Positions 26,197 to 33,358 of a stretch of DNA of 64,000 nt are shown here, one piece after another. Location of the stretch: positions 62,001 through 126,000 of the forward strand of contig NZ_PCOT01000010.1 in the NCBI RefSeq assembly GCF_002979415.1, read 5' to 3'. Every line of letters starts with the position of its first letter. Positions within the stretch are counted from its first letter, which is position 1. The position numbers were made by a program, and so were the translations under genes. Below the pieces are notes generated by a model. That model was not told where the DNA came from. It saw nothing but the letters and a program-made list of their open reading frames with translations, and ran no database searches. Origin of the DNA: Microbacterium sp. MYb72. GTDB taxonomy: Bacteria; Actinomycetota; Actinomycetes; Actinomycetales; Microbacteriaceae.

Positions 26197-26278
26197 CGCG
26201 CCAGTGTATCGGTCGCCTCGGCGAGGCGATCCGCGCCGTCCCGCTGAGGGGTCGGCGAGGATCGAACGCCGATCGGGA

Positions 26279-26542
26279 TCAGATCAGGGAGAGCTCGCGG
26301 AGCTTCGCCTCGACGTCGGCGTTGGACGGCTCGACGTGGTGGGAGGAGTCCGGGTAGACGACGACGGGGATGTTCGTGCGGCCCGAGATCTCCTTCGCGA
26401 CGTCGGCTGCGGAGGGATCGGCGACGAGGTCGATGTAGGTGTACTCGATGCCGAGCTCGTCGAGCTGCTTCTTGGTGCGGATGCAGTCGCGGCACCAGTC
26501 GGCGCCGAACATCGTGATCTCGGATGCTGCAGGAGTGGTCAT
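26279..26542 (-). CDS. Mycoredoxin/glutaredoxin-like protein
   Basis: 87 residues, thioredoxin fold. The active site WCRDC follows TMFGADWC, and TNIPVVVYPD contains the cis-proline. Actinobacterial mycoredoxins of this size use CxxC to reduce mycothiol-mixed disulfides. Cytoplasmic. Transcribed away from the iron-regulated gene next door, with a ~70-base shared spacer. Confidence 0.9.
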   Translation of the reverse strand: MTTPAASEITMFGADWCRDCIRTKKQLDELGIEYTYIDLVADPSAADVAKEISGRTNIPVVVYPDSSHHVEPSNADVEAKLRELSLI

Positions 26543-26579
26543 ACATCCAGGGTACGACGAACGGATGCCCCCGGCGTCG

Positions 26580-26609
26580 TTGACGAGTAAGGGTAGCCTT
26601 ACCTATTCT
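26580..26609 (+). promoter_or_regulatory. Leaderless promoter with DtxR/IdeR iron box
   Basis: TTGACG (26580-26585) and TATTCT (26604-26609) are spaced by 18 bases. TAAGGGTAGCCTTACCTA (26588-26605) lies between and over them and matches the DtxR/IdeR consensus TWAGGTTAGSCTWACCTWA in most positions. The predicted transcript start coincides with the ATG at 26616, so the mRNA is probably leaderless. Iron-loaded DtxR/IdeR would block RNA polymerase here. Confidence 0.85.
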
Positions 26610-26615
26610 TGAGGG

Positions 26616-27008
26616 ATGAGCACCGCATGCGAGCACCTCGAGGATCCGGACTGGGAGAGCATCGAGGGCGCGGTGCTCATCGCGGGCGATGCCGCGGACG
26701 CCGTGTACATCGCCGGCATCTGCGCCCGACTGCCGTGGGACGCGCAGGGCGTGGTCCTGCTCGAGGCCGCCGCCCGCATCCAGCTCCGCCATATCGACGT
26801 GCCCGACGGGGTGTCGGTGCGATGGCTGATGCGGGGCGACGGCATCCGCCAGCACGTCAAGGGGGAGCGTCTCGCCGCCGCGGTCCACGCCTGGTGCGTG
26901 GAGTGGACCTGCACGGAGCCTCCGGCGCAGTGGACGGTCTGGCTCGGCCCGCACACTCCTCCGCGGGTGGCCCGTATGGCTCGGAGCCTTCTCGGCGTCG
27001 CCAACTGA
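26616..27008 (+). CDS. SIP-like (siderophore-interacting/ferric reductase C-terminal) protein
   Basis: 130 residues. It resembles only the NAD(P)H-binding C-terminal half of siderophore-interacting proteins (LIAGDAADAVYIAGICARLP, later AWCVEWT). The FAD-binding half and its RxYT motif are absent, so it cannot be a complete flavin reductase. Small stand-alone SIP domains of this type occur beside iron-regulated promoters in actinobacteria. The iron box upstream gives it a role in iron starvation. A trans-acting partner domain or pure binding function is possible. Confidence 0.78.
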   Translation: MSTACEHLEDPDWESIEGAVLIAGDAADAVYIAGICARLPWDAQGVVLLEAAARIQLRHIDVPDGVSVRWLMRGDGIRQHVKGERLAAAVHAWCVEWTCTEPPAQWTVWLGPHTPPRVARMARSLLGVAN

Positions 27009-27010
27009 CC

Positions 27011-27043
27011 ACGCGCCGCCGACCCCGGAGGGCGGCGGCGCGT
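27011..27043 (+). terminator. Rho-independent-type terminator
   Basis: ACGCGCCGCCG pairs perfectly with CGGCGGCGCGT (11 bp) around an 11-base loop, directly after the SIP-like gene. No long T tract, as usual in high-GC actinobacteria. Confidence 0.8.
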
Positions 27044-27098
27044 CCCTCGACCGCATCGACCCGGCGGCCCCAGCTCGGCCGGATCGATGCGGTCGGTC

Positions 27099-27554
27099 TC
27101 AGCGCGCGACGGCGGATGCCGTCTGCGCGGCCCCGGCGGTGATCGCATCGAGGGCGCGGCGCAGCGAGGAGCTCGAGGTGTGGGCGGTGTACGGGAAGTA
27201 CACGACCTCCACTCCGACCTCGGCGAACTCCCGCTCGAGCCGCAGGCCCTTCTCGGTGCCCCGCCAGTCGTCGCCCTTGAAGAAGTGCGTGAAGTGCACG
27301 TCTCGCCAGGAGTCCATCTTCGACGGCGTCGTCTCGACGTAGACGTCGTCGACGAACGAGATGTGACGAACGATCTCCGCGCGCTCCGCCGTCGGGATGA
27401 CGGGCTCGATGCCCTTCACCTCGCGCAGCATCTCGTCGCTCACGACGCCGGCGATCAGAATGTCGCACTGCTGCTTGGCGTGTCGAAGAAGGTTCAGGTG
27501 CCCGACGTGAAACAGGTCGAAGGCACCAACGGCATAGCCGATGCGCGTCCCCAT
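27099..27554 (-). CDS. Cytidylyltransferase-family nucleotidyltransferase (TagD-like)
   Basis: 151 residues. GAFDLFHVGHLNLLRHAK holds the HxGH nucleotide-binding motif; HTSSSSLRRAL near the C-terminus corresponds to the STS/ISST loop. Family members join CTP to glycerol-3-phosphate or related phospho-alcohols. Together with the CDP-alcohol phosphotransferase encoded at 30998-31732 it could make and use a CDP-activated alcohol for a surface polymer. Its start codon directly abuts a GGGG-loop hairpin. Substrate is inferred. Confidence 0.85.
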   Translation of the reverse strand: MGTRIGYAVGAFDLFHVGHLNLLRHAKQQCDILIAGVVSDEMLREVKGIEPVIPTAERAEIVRHISFVDDVYVETTPSKMDSWRDVHFTHFFKGDDWRGTEKGLRLEREFAEVGVEVVYFPYTAHTSSSSLRRALDAITAGAAQTASAVAR

Positions 27555-27634
27555 GATCTCCCCAGATCAGTAGATTCCCCAGAAGCGGATCCCCATCCGC
27601 TCAGCGACTCCCACAGCCGCATCCGGTCAGCCTA
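27555..27634 (-). promoter_or_regulatory. 5' leader with three GGG(G)-loop hairpins (TagD-like gene)
   Basis: Reading on the minus strand, after a TAGGCT -10 (27629-27634) come GCGGCT-GTGGG-AGTCGC (27604-27620, one wobble), GCGGAT-GGGG-ATCCGC (27585-27600) and GATCT-GGGG-AGATC (27555-27568). The last ends at the ATG and contains the only ribosome-binding-like purines, so pairing or protein binding there would control initiation. CTGGGGA occurs at 27576-27582 and 27559-27565. The order matches the leader at 33291-33358. Confidence 0.72.
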
Positions 27635-27713
27635 GCAGGAGTTCGCCCGAAGCGGGGAGTGCCCGGTTCTGACCCTTCTCACGCGGGGCCGAATATGGAA
27701 AGGTTGTTTATGA

Positions 27714-27735
27714 AGTGAGCGGGGACGTTCTCAAC
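27714..27735 (+). promoter_or_regulatory. Candidate GGGG-loop hairpin before GT2-GtrA gene
   Basis: TGAG (27716-27719) pairs with CTCA (27730-27733) around CGGGGACGTT; with a bulge, two more pairs form. A possible -10, TATGGA, lies at about 27694. This is the weakest member of the leader family. Confidence 0.4.
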
Positions 27736-27755
27736 TCATAGCAACCCGTGAAACG

Positions 27756-28961
27756 ATGGAGTCGGCATCCGAAGAGGGGGATCAGGTGGTGGCAGAGGTC
27801 ACGGTCATCGTGCCGACGTACAACGAGCGCGACAACGTCGCGGAGCTCGTCGCACGCACCGCCGCCGCGCTCGCGGGGCGCGACACCGAGATCCTCTTCG
27901 TCGACGACAGCACCGATGACACCGCTCTCGAGGTCGAGCGGGTCGCGGCCGACGCGCCCCTGCCCGTCCGCGTGATCCACCGCGAAGACAACACCGGCGG
28001 ACTCGGCGGCGCCGTGGTCGTCGGACTCAAGGCCGCGGCATCCGACCTCTGCATCGTCATGGACGGCGACCTGCAGCATCCGCCTGAGCTGCTGCCCTCG
28101 CTCCTCGACCGCCACGACGAGGGCGGCGCCGACGTCGTCGCGGCGTCGCGCTACATCGGCGGAGGCGACACCAGCGGGCTCGGCACGGCCGTGAGATTCG
28201 GGGTGTCGCGCGCCGCGACCTGGCTGACCAGGGCGATGTTCCCGATCCGCCTCGCGCGCAGCACCGACCCGATGACCGGCTTCTTCCTGGTCGACCGCAG
28301 CAGGCTCGACCTCGACGCGCTCCGACCGCAGGGGTTCAAGATCCTCCTCGAGATCCTCGCGCGCACCGACCTGCGCATCGCCGAGGTGCCGATGGAGTTC
28401 GCCGAGCGACGCCACGGCACATCCAAGGCGAGCCTCCGGCAGGGGGCCACGTTCATCGCCCACCTGGCCAGGCTCCGCTTCGGGAAGATGTCGCTGTTCG
28501 CGATGATCGGCGTCATCGGCGCCGTCGCCAATCTCGGCATCATGTGGCTGCTCGTCGAGGCGGGAGTGCCGGACATCTGGGCGGCGATCATCGGCGCCGA
28601 GGTCACGATCATCGGCAACTTCCTGCTGCAGGAGCGCTTCGTCTTCGCCGACATGCGCACGGACGCCAGGGCCCTCGGCATCCGCTTCGCCTCGTCGTTC
28701 GCGTTCAACAACGCCGAGGCGGCACTGCGCATCCCGGTGATGGCGCTGATGGCCTCGAGCTGGCACATCTCCAGCGTGCTCGCCACGGCGCTCTCGCTGA
28801 TCGTCGCGTTCTTCGCCCGGTTCCTGTTCCACTCCCTCGTCGTCTACGCGCCGCGTCGGCGGCGGAAGGCGGATGCCGCGGAGGAGCCTTCCGTCGACAC
28901 CGCGGCGCTCAGGGTCATCAGGGCGATCGACGCCGAGGCGATGCGGCCGGGGGAGCTCTAG
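27756..28961 (+). CDS. Polyprenyl-phosphate glycosyltransferase (GT2) fused to GtrA-like membrane domain
   Basis: 401 residues. Residues ~10-235 are a GT2 dolichol-phosphate-mannose-synthase-like domain (VIVPTYNERDNVAEL, VMDGDLQHPPELLP with the metal-binding Asp pair, MTGFFLVDRS). Residues ~245-365 hold four hydrophobic helices of the GtrA type (KMSLFAMIGVIGAVANLGIMWLL). It probably loads a sugar on undecaprenyl phosphate and helps to flip it for periplasm-side transfer. It shares its CTAG stop with the convergent gene. An internal GTG start is possible. Confidence 0.92.
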   Translation: MESASEEGDQVVAEVTVIVPTYNERDNVAELVARTAAALAGRDTEILFVDDSTDDTALEVERVAADAPLPVRVIHREDNTGGLGGAVVVGLKAAASDLCIVMDGDLQHPPELLPSLLDRHDEGGADVVAASRYIGGGDTSGLGTAVRFGVSRAATWLTRAMFPIRLARSTDPMTGFFLVDRSRLDLDALRPQGFKILLEILARTDLRIAEVPMEFAERRHGTSKASLRQGATFIAHLARLRFGKMSLFAMIGVIGAVANLGIMWLLVEAGVPDIWAAIIGAEVTIIGNFLLQERFVFADMRTDARALGIRFASSFAFNNAEAALRIPVMALMASSWHISSVLATALSLIVAFFARFLFHSLVVYAPRRRRKADAAEEPSVDTAALRVIRAIDAEAMRPGEL

Positions 28962-29866
28962 TTCTTCGGGCGGGCGTACTCGCCGCGCACGATGCCGAGG
29001 GCGGCGAGCATCCGTCCCTGCGCGAACCAGGCGCGCCGCTGGTAGACGGCGTTCGCCGCCGTGTCGCGTCGCAGAGCCGAGACCGCGCGTCCGCCGGTGA
29101 AGGCGACCCAGCGCACCGCTCCGCCGACCAGGTGCGCGACGTGCAGGAGCGGGCGCTTCCACGCCGGCGCCTCCCGGATCAGCAGCCGCACGCGGGCCTG
29201 CCCGTGCGAGATCGCGCGGCGGTGCACGAACTCGCGCGTCGTGCGCTCGGGCGCGATGTCGTCGCGGGCCACGGAGTCGGCGGAGGCCACGATCGATCCT
29301 CCCCGCGCGACGATGGCGCGGCCGAACACGTTGTCCTCGCCGCCGATGAGACCGAGCGAGACGTCGAAGCGCACGCCGAGGGCCCGCACCTGGGCGGTGT
29401 CGACGAGCACGTTCCCCGTGGCGAGGGAGTCGAGCCGCTTGCCGTTCGGGAAGCGCGTGCGGCGCATGAAGCCGCCCGCGGCGATCCACGGATCGGTGCC
29501 CTCGGGCCATACGTAGCGGACGTAGCCCATCACGACGGCCGCACGTGTGTCGCGCCAGACGTCGACCAGGCCGTGCAGCCACCCGTCCTCGGGGAACACG
29601 TCGTCGTCGATCATGACCGTGAGCTCGTCGTCGGATGCCGCGTCGAGGGCCGCCTGCCGGACGGCGGCGATACCGGGGGTCGTCTCCGAGAGGTACTCGA
29701 CGCCCAGCTCTCCGGCGACGACCTCGGCGGATCGCTCCGGGTCGTTGTCGACGAGCAGGATGCGCGTGCGCAGCCCATCGGTCTGCGTGCGGATCGCCGC
29801 GACCAGAGGGGGCAGCAGAGCAGCGCGTCGGTACGTCGGGACGGCGATCAGCACGGACTCGGTCAT
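28958..29866 (-). CDS. Glycosyltransferase family 2
   Basis: 302 residues, GT-A fold. VLIAVPTYRRAALLPPLVAA opens the nucleotide-binding domain; LTVMIDDDVFPEDGWL carries the DxD motif; GLIGGEDNVFGRAI contains the acceptor-site ED. No membrane helix. It overlaps the upstream glycosyltransferase by 4 bases and shares a palindromic CTAG stop with the gene on the other strand. Likely adds one sugar to the exopolysaccharide repeat unit; donor unknown. Confidence 0.9.
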   Translation of the reverse strand: MTESVLIAVPTYRRAALLPPLVAAIRTQTDGLRTRILLVDNDPERSAEVVAGELGVEYLSETTPGIAAVRQAALDAASDDELTVMIDDDVFPEDGWLHGLVDVWRDTRAAVVMGYVRYVWPEGTDPWIAAGGFMRRTRFPNGKRLDSLATGNVLVDTAQVRALGVRFDVSLGLIGGEDNVFGRAIVARGGSIVASADSVARDDIAPERTTREFVHRRAISHGQARVRLLIREAPAWKRPLLHVAHLVGGAVRWVAFTGGRAVSALRRDTAANAVYQRRAWFAQGRMLAALGIVRGEYARPKN

Positions 29867-30906
29867 CGTGTTGCTCCGCGACGGTGCGCCACCGCGCGCG
29901 TGAAGGCCTCGCGATGGGCGACGCCCGCCCGGTCCCAGTCACGGGCCGAGAGGTCGGGCTCACCGGCGGGAAGGGTGCGGATCGCCTCGGCGAACGCCAG
30001 GAGGTCGGATGCTGCGAGCTCCTCGTCGAACATCGTGATCCAGCCGGGGCCGACCTCCGCCGACAGGGCTTCGTTAACGGCGGTGCGGGGCACCAGCACG
30101 GGGCGGTTCAGGGACAGCGCCGCGAGCACGGTGCCGGAGTTATGCATGAAGCGGTAGGGCAGCACGATGCCGGAACTGCTCATGACGGCGCGGGCGAAGT
30201 CGGGCTCCGACAGGTAGCGGAGGTCGAGCTCGATGCGGCCGTCGGCCTTCGCGCTCGCCCGCACCTCGTCGGCGAGGCCGGCGCTGGTCGGGTTGCCGGC
30301 GATGCGCAGCCGCAGCTCGGGGGCGATCTCCGCCGTCTCCGAGAAGACGCGGATCAGGTCCTCGACGCCCTTGTACCGTCGCACGAGGCCGACGAATCCG
30401 AGGGTTCCGGGAGCGGCATCCGTCTTCTCGACATCGGCGAACCAGTCGCGGTAGTGGCCGTGCGGGATCAGCGTCGACTCCGCGCCCTCCGGCAGCTCCG
30501 TCAGCTCGTTGAGCACGATGCGGTGATCGGTGCGACGCTCCACCCATTCGAGGTAGCGGCGCTGCCAGGGGGAGACGTCGCCAGGGAGCTCGACGTTGTG
30601 CACGGTGCGGATGACGGCGACCCGGCCCATCGAGATGCGGGCCCGCAGCGCGATCGCGTACGCCCGACGGGCGAGGCCCTTCGCACCCGTCCCTGAGCCG
30701 AACAGCGTCTCCGGCCAGTGGAACTGGATGGCGTCGAGTCGGCCGAACAGCGCCTGACGGCGGTCGAAGCGCCGGTGCTCGACGCCCGGCGTCGACGCCA
30801 GCGCCTCATCCAGCATGTGCACATACGGATTGGATGTGGGGCGCGGCGCCCCGAACGACTGCATCACCCTGATCGGGCGCGCAGAACCCCCTGATTTGTT
30901 CCCCAT
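29863..30906 (-). CDS. Glycosyltransferase (GT4-like)
   Basis: 347 residues, two-domain GT-B fold. The C-terminal part has LGFVGLVRRYKGVEDLIRVF and LPYRFMHNSGTVLAALSLNRP, with a nucleotide-sugar-binding layout but no perfect E-x7-E. N-terminal features include MQSFGAPRPTSNPYVHML. The ATG at 30906 was chosen over an upstream in-frame ATG because the latter runs into the divergent promoter. Transcribed with the GT2 gene behind it. Its upstream region shows no GGGG-loop hairpin, unlike most units in the locus. Confidence 0.87.
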   Translation of the reverse strand: MGNKSGGSARPIRVMQSFGAPRPTSNPYVHMLDEALASTPGVEHRRFDRRQALFGRLDAIQFHWPETLFGSGTGAKGLARRAYAIALRARISMGRVAVIRTVHNVELPGDVSPWQRRYLEWVERRTDHRIVLNELTELPEGAESTLIPHGHYRDWFADVEKTDAAPGTLGFVGLVRRYKGVEDLIRVFSETAEIAPELRLRIAGNPTSAGLADEVRASAKADGRIELDLRYLSEPDFARAVMSSSGIVLPYRFMHNSGTVLAALSLNRPVLVPRTAVNEALSAEVGPGWITMFDEELAASDLLAFAEAIRTLPAGEPDLSARDWDRAGVAHREAFTRAVAHRRGATR

Positions 30907-30953
30907 GGTTCCAGTGTGCCAGCAGTCGGGCTCTACACTGGTCGGGAATGACC

Positions 30954-30997
30954 CGGGCATGTGGGGTGCCCGCGGGTCGTGACATAGGGGAGTCGAC
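30954..30997 (+). promoter_or_regulatory. 5' leader with GGGG-loop hairpins (CDP-alcohol transferase operon)
   Basis: CGGGCA-TGTGGGG-TGCCCG (30954-30972) is a perfect 6-bp stem. GTCG...CGAC (30976-30997) then encloses TGACATAGGGGAGT and ends at the ATG; the AGGGGAG is also the ribosome-binding site. A TACACT at 30934-30939 is a fair -10. The second hairpin is strikingly like the one before the Wzz/BY-kinase gene (48901-48923). Confidence 0.65.
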
Positions 30998-31732
30998 ATG
31001 TCCGCATCCTTCGCTGCCGCATACCGGCAGCTGGCCGCTGCGCAGAAGGGCCATGCCCGCGGGGCGCCCGGCTACTCGGTGTACGTGAACCGCAGGGTCG
31101 GGCGGATGCTGGCCGCCTTCGCGTTCCGCGTGGGCATCACGCCGAACCAGGCCACGGCCATCAGCGCCGTGCACACGTTCACCGGTCTCGCGCTCCTGCT
31201 CCTCCTCCCGGCGGCGTGGTGGACCGGCATCCTCGTCGCCCTGCTGCTCGCCCTCGGCTACGCGTGGGACTCGGCCGATGGCCAGATCGCACGGCTCCGC
31301 GGCGGCGGCAGCCTCGCGGGCGAGTGGCTCGACCACTTCGTCGACGCGCTGAAGATCGCCTCGCTGCACCTCGTCGTGCTGCTCGCTCTGCAGCTGCACA
31401 CCCCGCTCGCCGGCACGCCGTGGCTGCTCATCCCGCTCGCCTTCTCGGTGGTCGACGTCGTGACGTTCTTCGGGATGCTCCTCAACGACCTGCTGAAGCA
31501 GAAGAAGGGAGTGCAGTCGACGCACTCCCGCGGCGGTGGCACCTTCCTGCGGTCGATGATCCTGCTGCCCACCGATTTCGGGCTGCTGTGCCTGGTGTTC
31601 GCCCTGTGGGGATGGACGACCGGCTTCCTCGCCGTCTACGCGGTGCTCGCCCTGATCAACGCGCTGTTCCTCGCGCTCGCCGCCGTGAAGTGGTTCCGTG
31701 AGATCAGCGCGCTCGACCGCGAGGACGGCTGA
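30998..31732 (+). CDS. CDP-alcohol phosphatidyltransferase-family membrane protein
   Basis: 244 residues with about six helices. DSADGQIARL followed by GEWLDHFVD matches the CDP-OH-P active site (D-x2-D-G-x2-A-R-x8-G-x3-D-x3-D). The family joins a CDP-activated alcohol to an acceptor alcohol in the membrane. Because it is encoded with glycosyltransferases rather than with phospholipid genes, it may attach a phospho-alcohol to a lipid-linked glycan or make a phospho-polyol unit. It pairs logically with the TagD-like enzyme. The next gene begins 5 bases later. Confidence 0.88.
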   Translation: MSASFAAAYRQLAAAQKGHARGAPGYSVYVNRRVGRMLAAFAFRVGITPNQATAISAVHTFTGLALLLLLPAAWWTGILVALLLALGYAWDSADGQIARLRGGGSLAGEWLDHFVDALKIASLHLVVLLALQLHTPLAGTPWLLIPLAFSVVDVVTFFGMLLNDLLKQKKGVQSTHSRGGGTFLRSMILLPTDFGLLCLVFALWGWTTGFLAVYAVLALINALFLALAAVKWFREISALDREDG

Positions 31733-31737
31733 GCGGC

Positions 31738-32643
31738 ATGGCTGCCGCACCCGCGTTCGCGGTCGTCACGGTCAACTACGGTTCCAGTGCGCTGATCGCC
31801 GAGAACTTCGGCCGTCTCGCGCTGCCCCCGGAGGGGCGACTGGTCATCGTCGACAGCTTCAGCTCCGCGGCCGAGCGCGAGGCCGTCCGCACCGTGGCCG
31901 ACGCGCTGGGCGCCGAGTGCGTGCTGCTCGACGAGAACCTCGGCTACGGCGGCGGGACCAATGCCGGGGCGGCGCGGGCGCTCGAGCTCGGCGCCGAGGT
32001 GATCGTGCCTCTCAACCCCGATGCGAGCATCGCGATCGACGACCTGCGTCGGATCGTCGACGCCGCGCACGGCACCCGAGATCTCGTGTCTCCCCGCATC
32101 GTCACGGGAGCGGGCGCCAACTGGTTCGCGGGAGCCGACCTCTACCTCGATGACGGCACGACCGCCGGGCGCGCGGCCAGGGCGAGGCACGAGGGCCGCC
32201 CTCGACGCGAGTGGGCCACCGGCGCGTGCTTCGCGCTGTCCGCCGACGTGTGGCGGGACCTCGACGGATTCGACGAGGAGTACTTCCTGTACTGGGAGGA
32301 CATCGACCTCTCGCATCGTGTGCTCGATGCCGGCGGGGCGCTCGTGCTGGCCGACGCGGTCGTCGTCCACGACGAGGGCGGCACCCACGAGGGCGAGACC
32401 ACCGATCGTGCGAAGTCGCCGACGTACTACTACTTCAACATCCGCAACCGGATGATGTACGCCCGCAAGCATCTCGATCAGGACGGCATCCGCCGGTGGC
32501 GGCGCTCCTCGCTGCGCGTCGGGTACGGGATCCTCCTTCAGGGTGGTCGACGCCAGCTTCTGTCCACTGCCCCGTGGCGCGCCTATGCGCGCGGGGTCCG
32601 CGACGGCTTCCGGGTGAGCCGGGGGAAGGCGACGGGACGATGA
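31738..32643 (+). CDS. Glycosyltransferase family 2 (rhamnosyltransferase-like)
   Basis: 301 residues. VVTVNYGSSALIAENFGRL and DENLGYGGGTNAGAARAL are the donor-site strands; VPLNPDASI replaces DxD as in WbbL-type rhamnosyltransferases; FDEEYFLYWEDIDLSHRV is the acceptor loop. A conserved RNRMMYARKH segment follows. Probably transfers a deoxyhexose such as rhamnose during repeat-unit assembly. Its stop overlaps the phosphatase start. Confidence 0.92.
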   Translation: MAAAPAFAVVTVNYGSSALIAENFGRLALPPEGRLVIVDSFSSAAEREAVRTVADALGAECVLLDENLGYGGGTNAGAARALELGAEVIVPLNPDASIAIDDLRRIVDAAHGTRDLVSPRIVTGAGANWFAGADLYLDDGTTAGRAARARHEGRPRREWATGACFALSADVWRDLDGFDEEYFLYWEDIDLSHRVLDAGGALVLADAVVVHDEGGTHEGETTDRAKSPTYYYFNIRNRMMYARKHLDQDGIRRWRRSSLRVGYGILLQGGRRQLLSTAPWRAYARGVRDGFRVSRGKATGR

Positions 32644-33278
32644 GCGGCATCCTCACGGTCTGCGACGCGAACGTGTGCCGTTCGGTCGCAGCGGAGTTCC
32701 TCCTTGCCGAGGAGTTCTCGCAGCGCGCCTCGCTCGCGGGGGTGCGGGTCTCCAGTCGAGGAGCGCAGGCTCTGCAGGCCCACTCCGCCTGTCGGCTCGT
32801 GGCGGAGATGCGCGAGGACGAGACCTGGCTCGCGCGGTCTCGACGGCATCAGTCGCTCCAGCTCGGCGCCGAGGAGATCGAGGACGCGGATCTGATCCTG
32901 ACGGCGACGACGAGTTCCCGCGCGGCGGTCGTGTCGCTGGTTCCGGGTGCGCGGCGCCGGGTCTTCACGATGCGCGAGGCCCTGTGGCTCGCTCCGGGGT
33001 TCGCACCGAGACCGGGCGCGGTCGGTGACGACCTCGTGCGGGACTTCGCCGCGCACCTCGATGCGCAGCGCGGGCTCCAGCAGGTTCCGGTGAAGCGGGC
33101 GCGTCCGTGGCGGCGCGCTGCTCACCCCTTCGACATCGCAGACGGGCACGGCGCCGGTCGTCGTGCTCATGCCGCGACGCTCCAGCAGGTGCAGAAGACG
33201 GTCGCAGAGCTGGTCAGGGCGATGGCCACGGATCCGACTTTGCCTTTTCTCTCGACACGGAGGGCACCCGTCCAGTAG
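32640..33278 (+). CDS. Low-molecular-weight protein tyrosine phosphatase-like
   Basis: 212 residues. VCDANVCRSVAAEF is the CX5R(S) P-loop of LMW-PTPs at the N-terminus. The general-acid loop near the end reads FDIADGHGAG, where most members have DP, so catalysis may be altered. A ~25-residue tail follows. In exopolysaccharide loci such enzymes (Wzb class) dephosphorylate the Wzz/BY-kinase, here encoded at 48948-50321. The 3' end of the gene contains the promoter of the lipoprotein gene. Confidence 0.85.
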   Translation: MSGILTVCDANVCRSVAAEFLLAEEFSQRASLAGVRVSSRGAQALQAHSACRLVAEMREDETWLARSRRHQSLQLGAEEIEDADLILTATTSSRAAVVSLVPGARRRVFTMREALWLAPGFAPRPGAVGDDLVRDFAAHLDAQRGLQQVPVKRARPWRRAAHPFDIADGHGAGRRAHAATLQQVQKTVAELVRAMATDPTLPFLSTRRAPVQ

Positions 33279-33281
33279 GAT
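33252..33281 (+). promoter_or_regulatory. Promoter of lipoprotein/PKD operon
   Basis: TCGACA (33252-33257), an 18-base spacer and TAGGAT (33276-33281). It lies within the last codons of the phosphatase gene. The matching promoter at 38754-38783 has the same -35 core and the same 18-base spacing. Confidence 0.72.
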
Positions 33282-33290
33282 TCGGGTTGT

Positions 33291-33358
33291 GCGACTTAGG
33301 GAGTCGCGCATGGGAGCGGCTTAGGGGAGCCGCCACTGGGGAAAACTGGGGAAAAAAC
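33291..33358 (+). promoter_or_regulatory. 5' leader with two GGG(G)-loop hairpins and two CTGGGGA boxes
   Basis: GCGACT-TAGGG-AGTCGC (33291-33307) and GCGGCT-TAGGGG-AGCCGC (33316-33333) begin about where the transcript should start. CTGGGGA follows at 33336-33342 and 33346-33352, 10 bases apart, the second only 6 bases from the GTG and the only available ribosome-binding sequence. It is the most regular member of the leader family. Confidence 0.75.

Noticed and set aside
33291..33358. G-rich leaders considered as known c-di-GMP, c-di-AMP (ydaO) or SAM riboswitches
   Set aside because: None of the conserved core sequences or junction layouts of those classes could be found; the hairpins are short, serial and independent.
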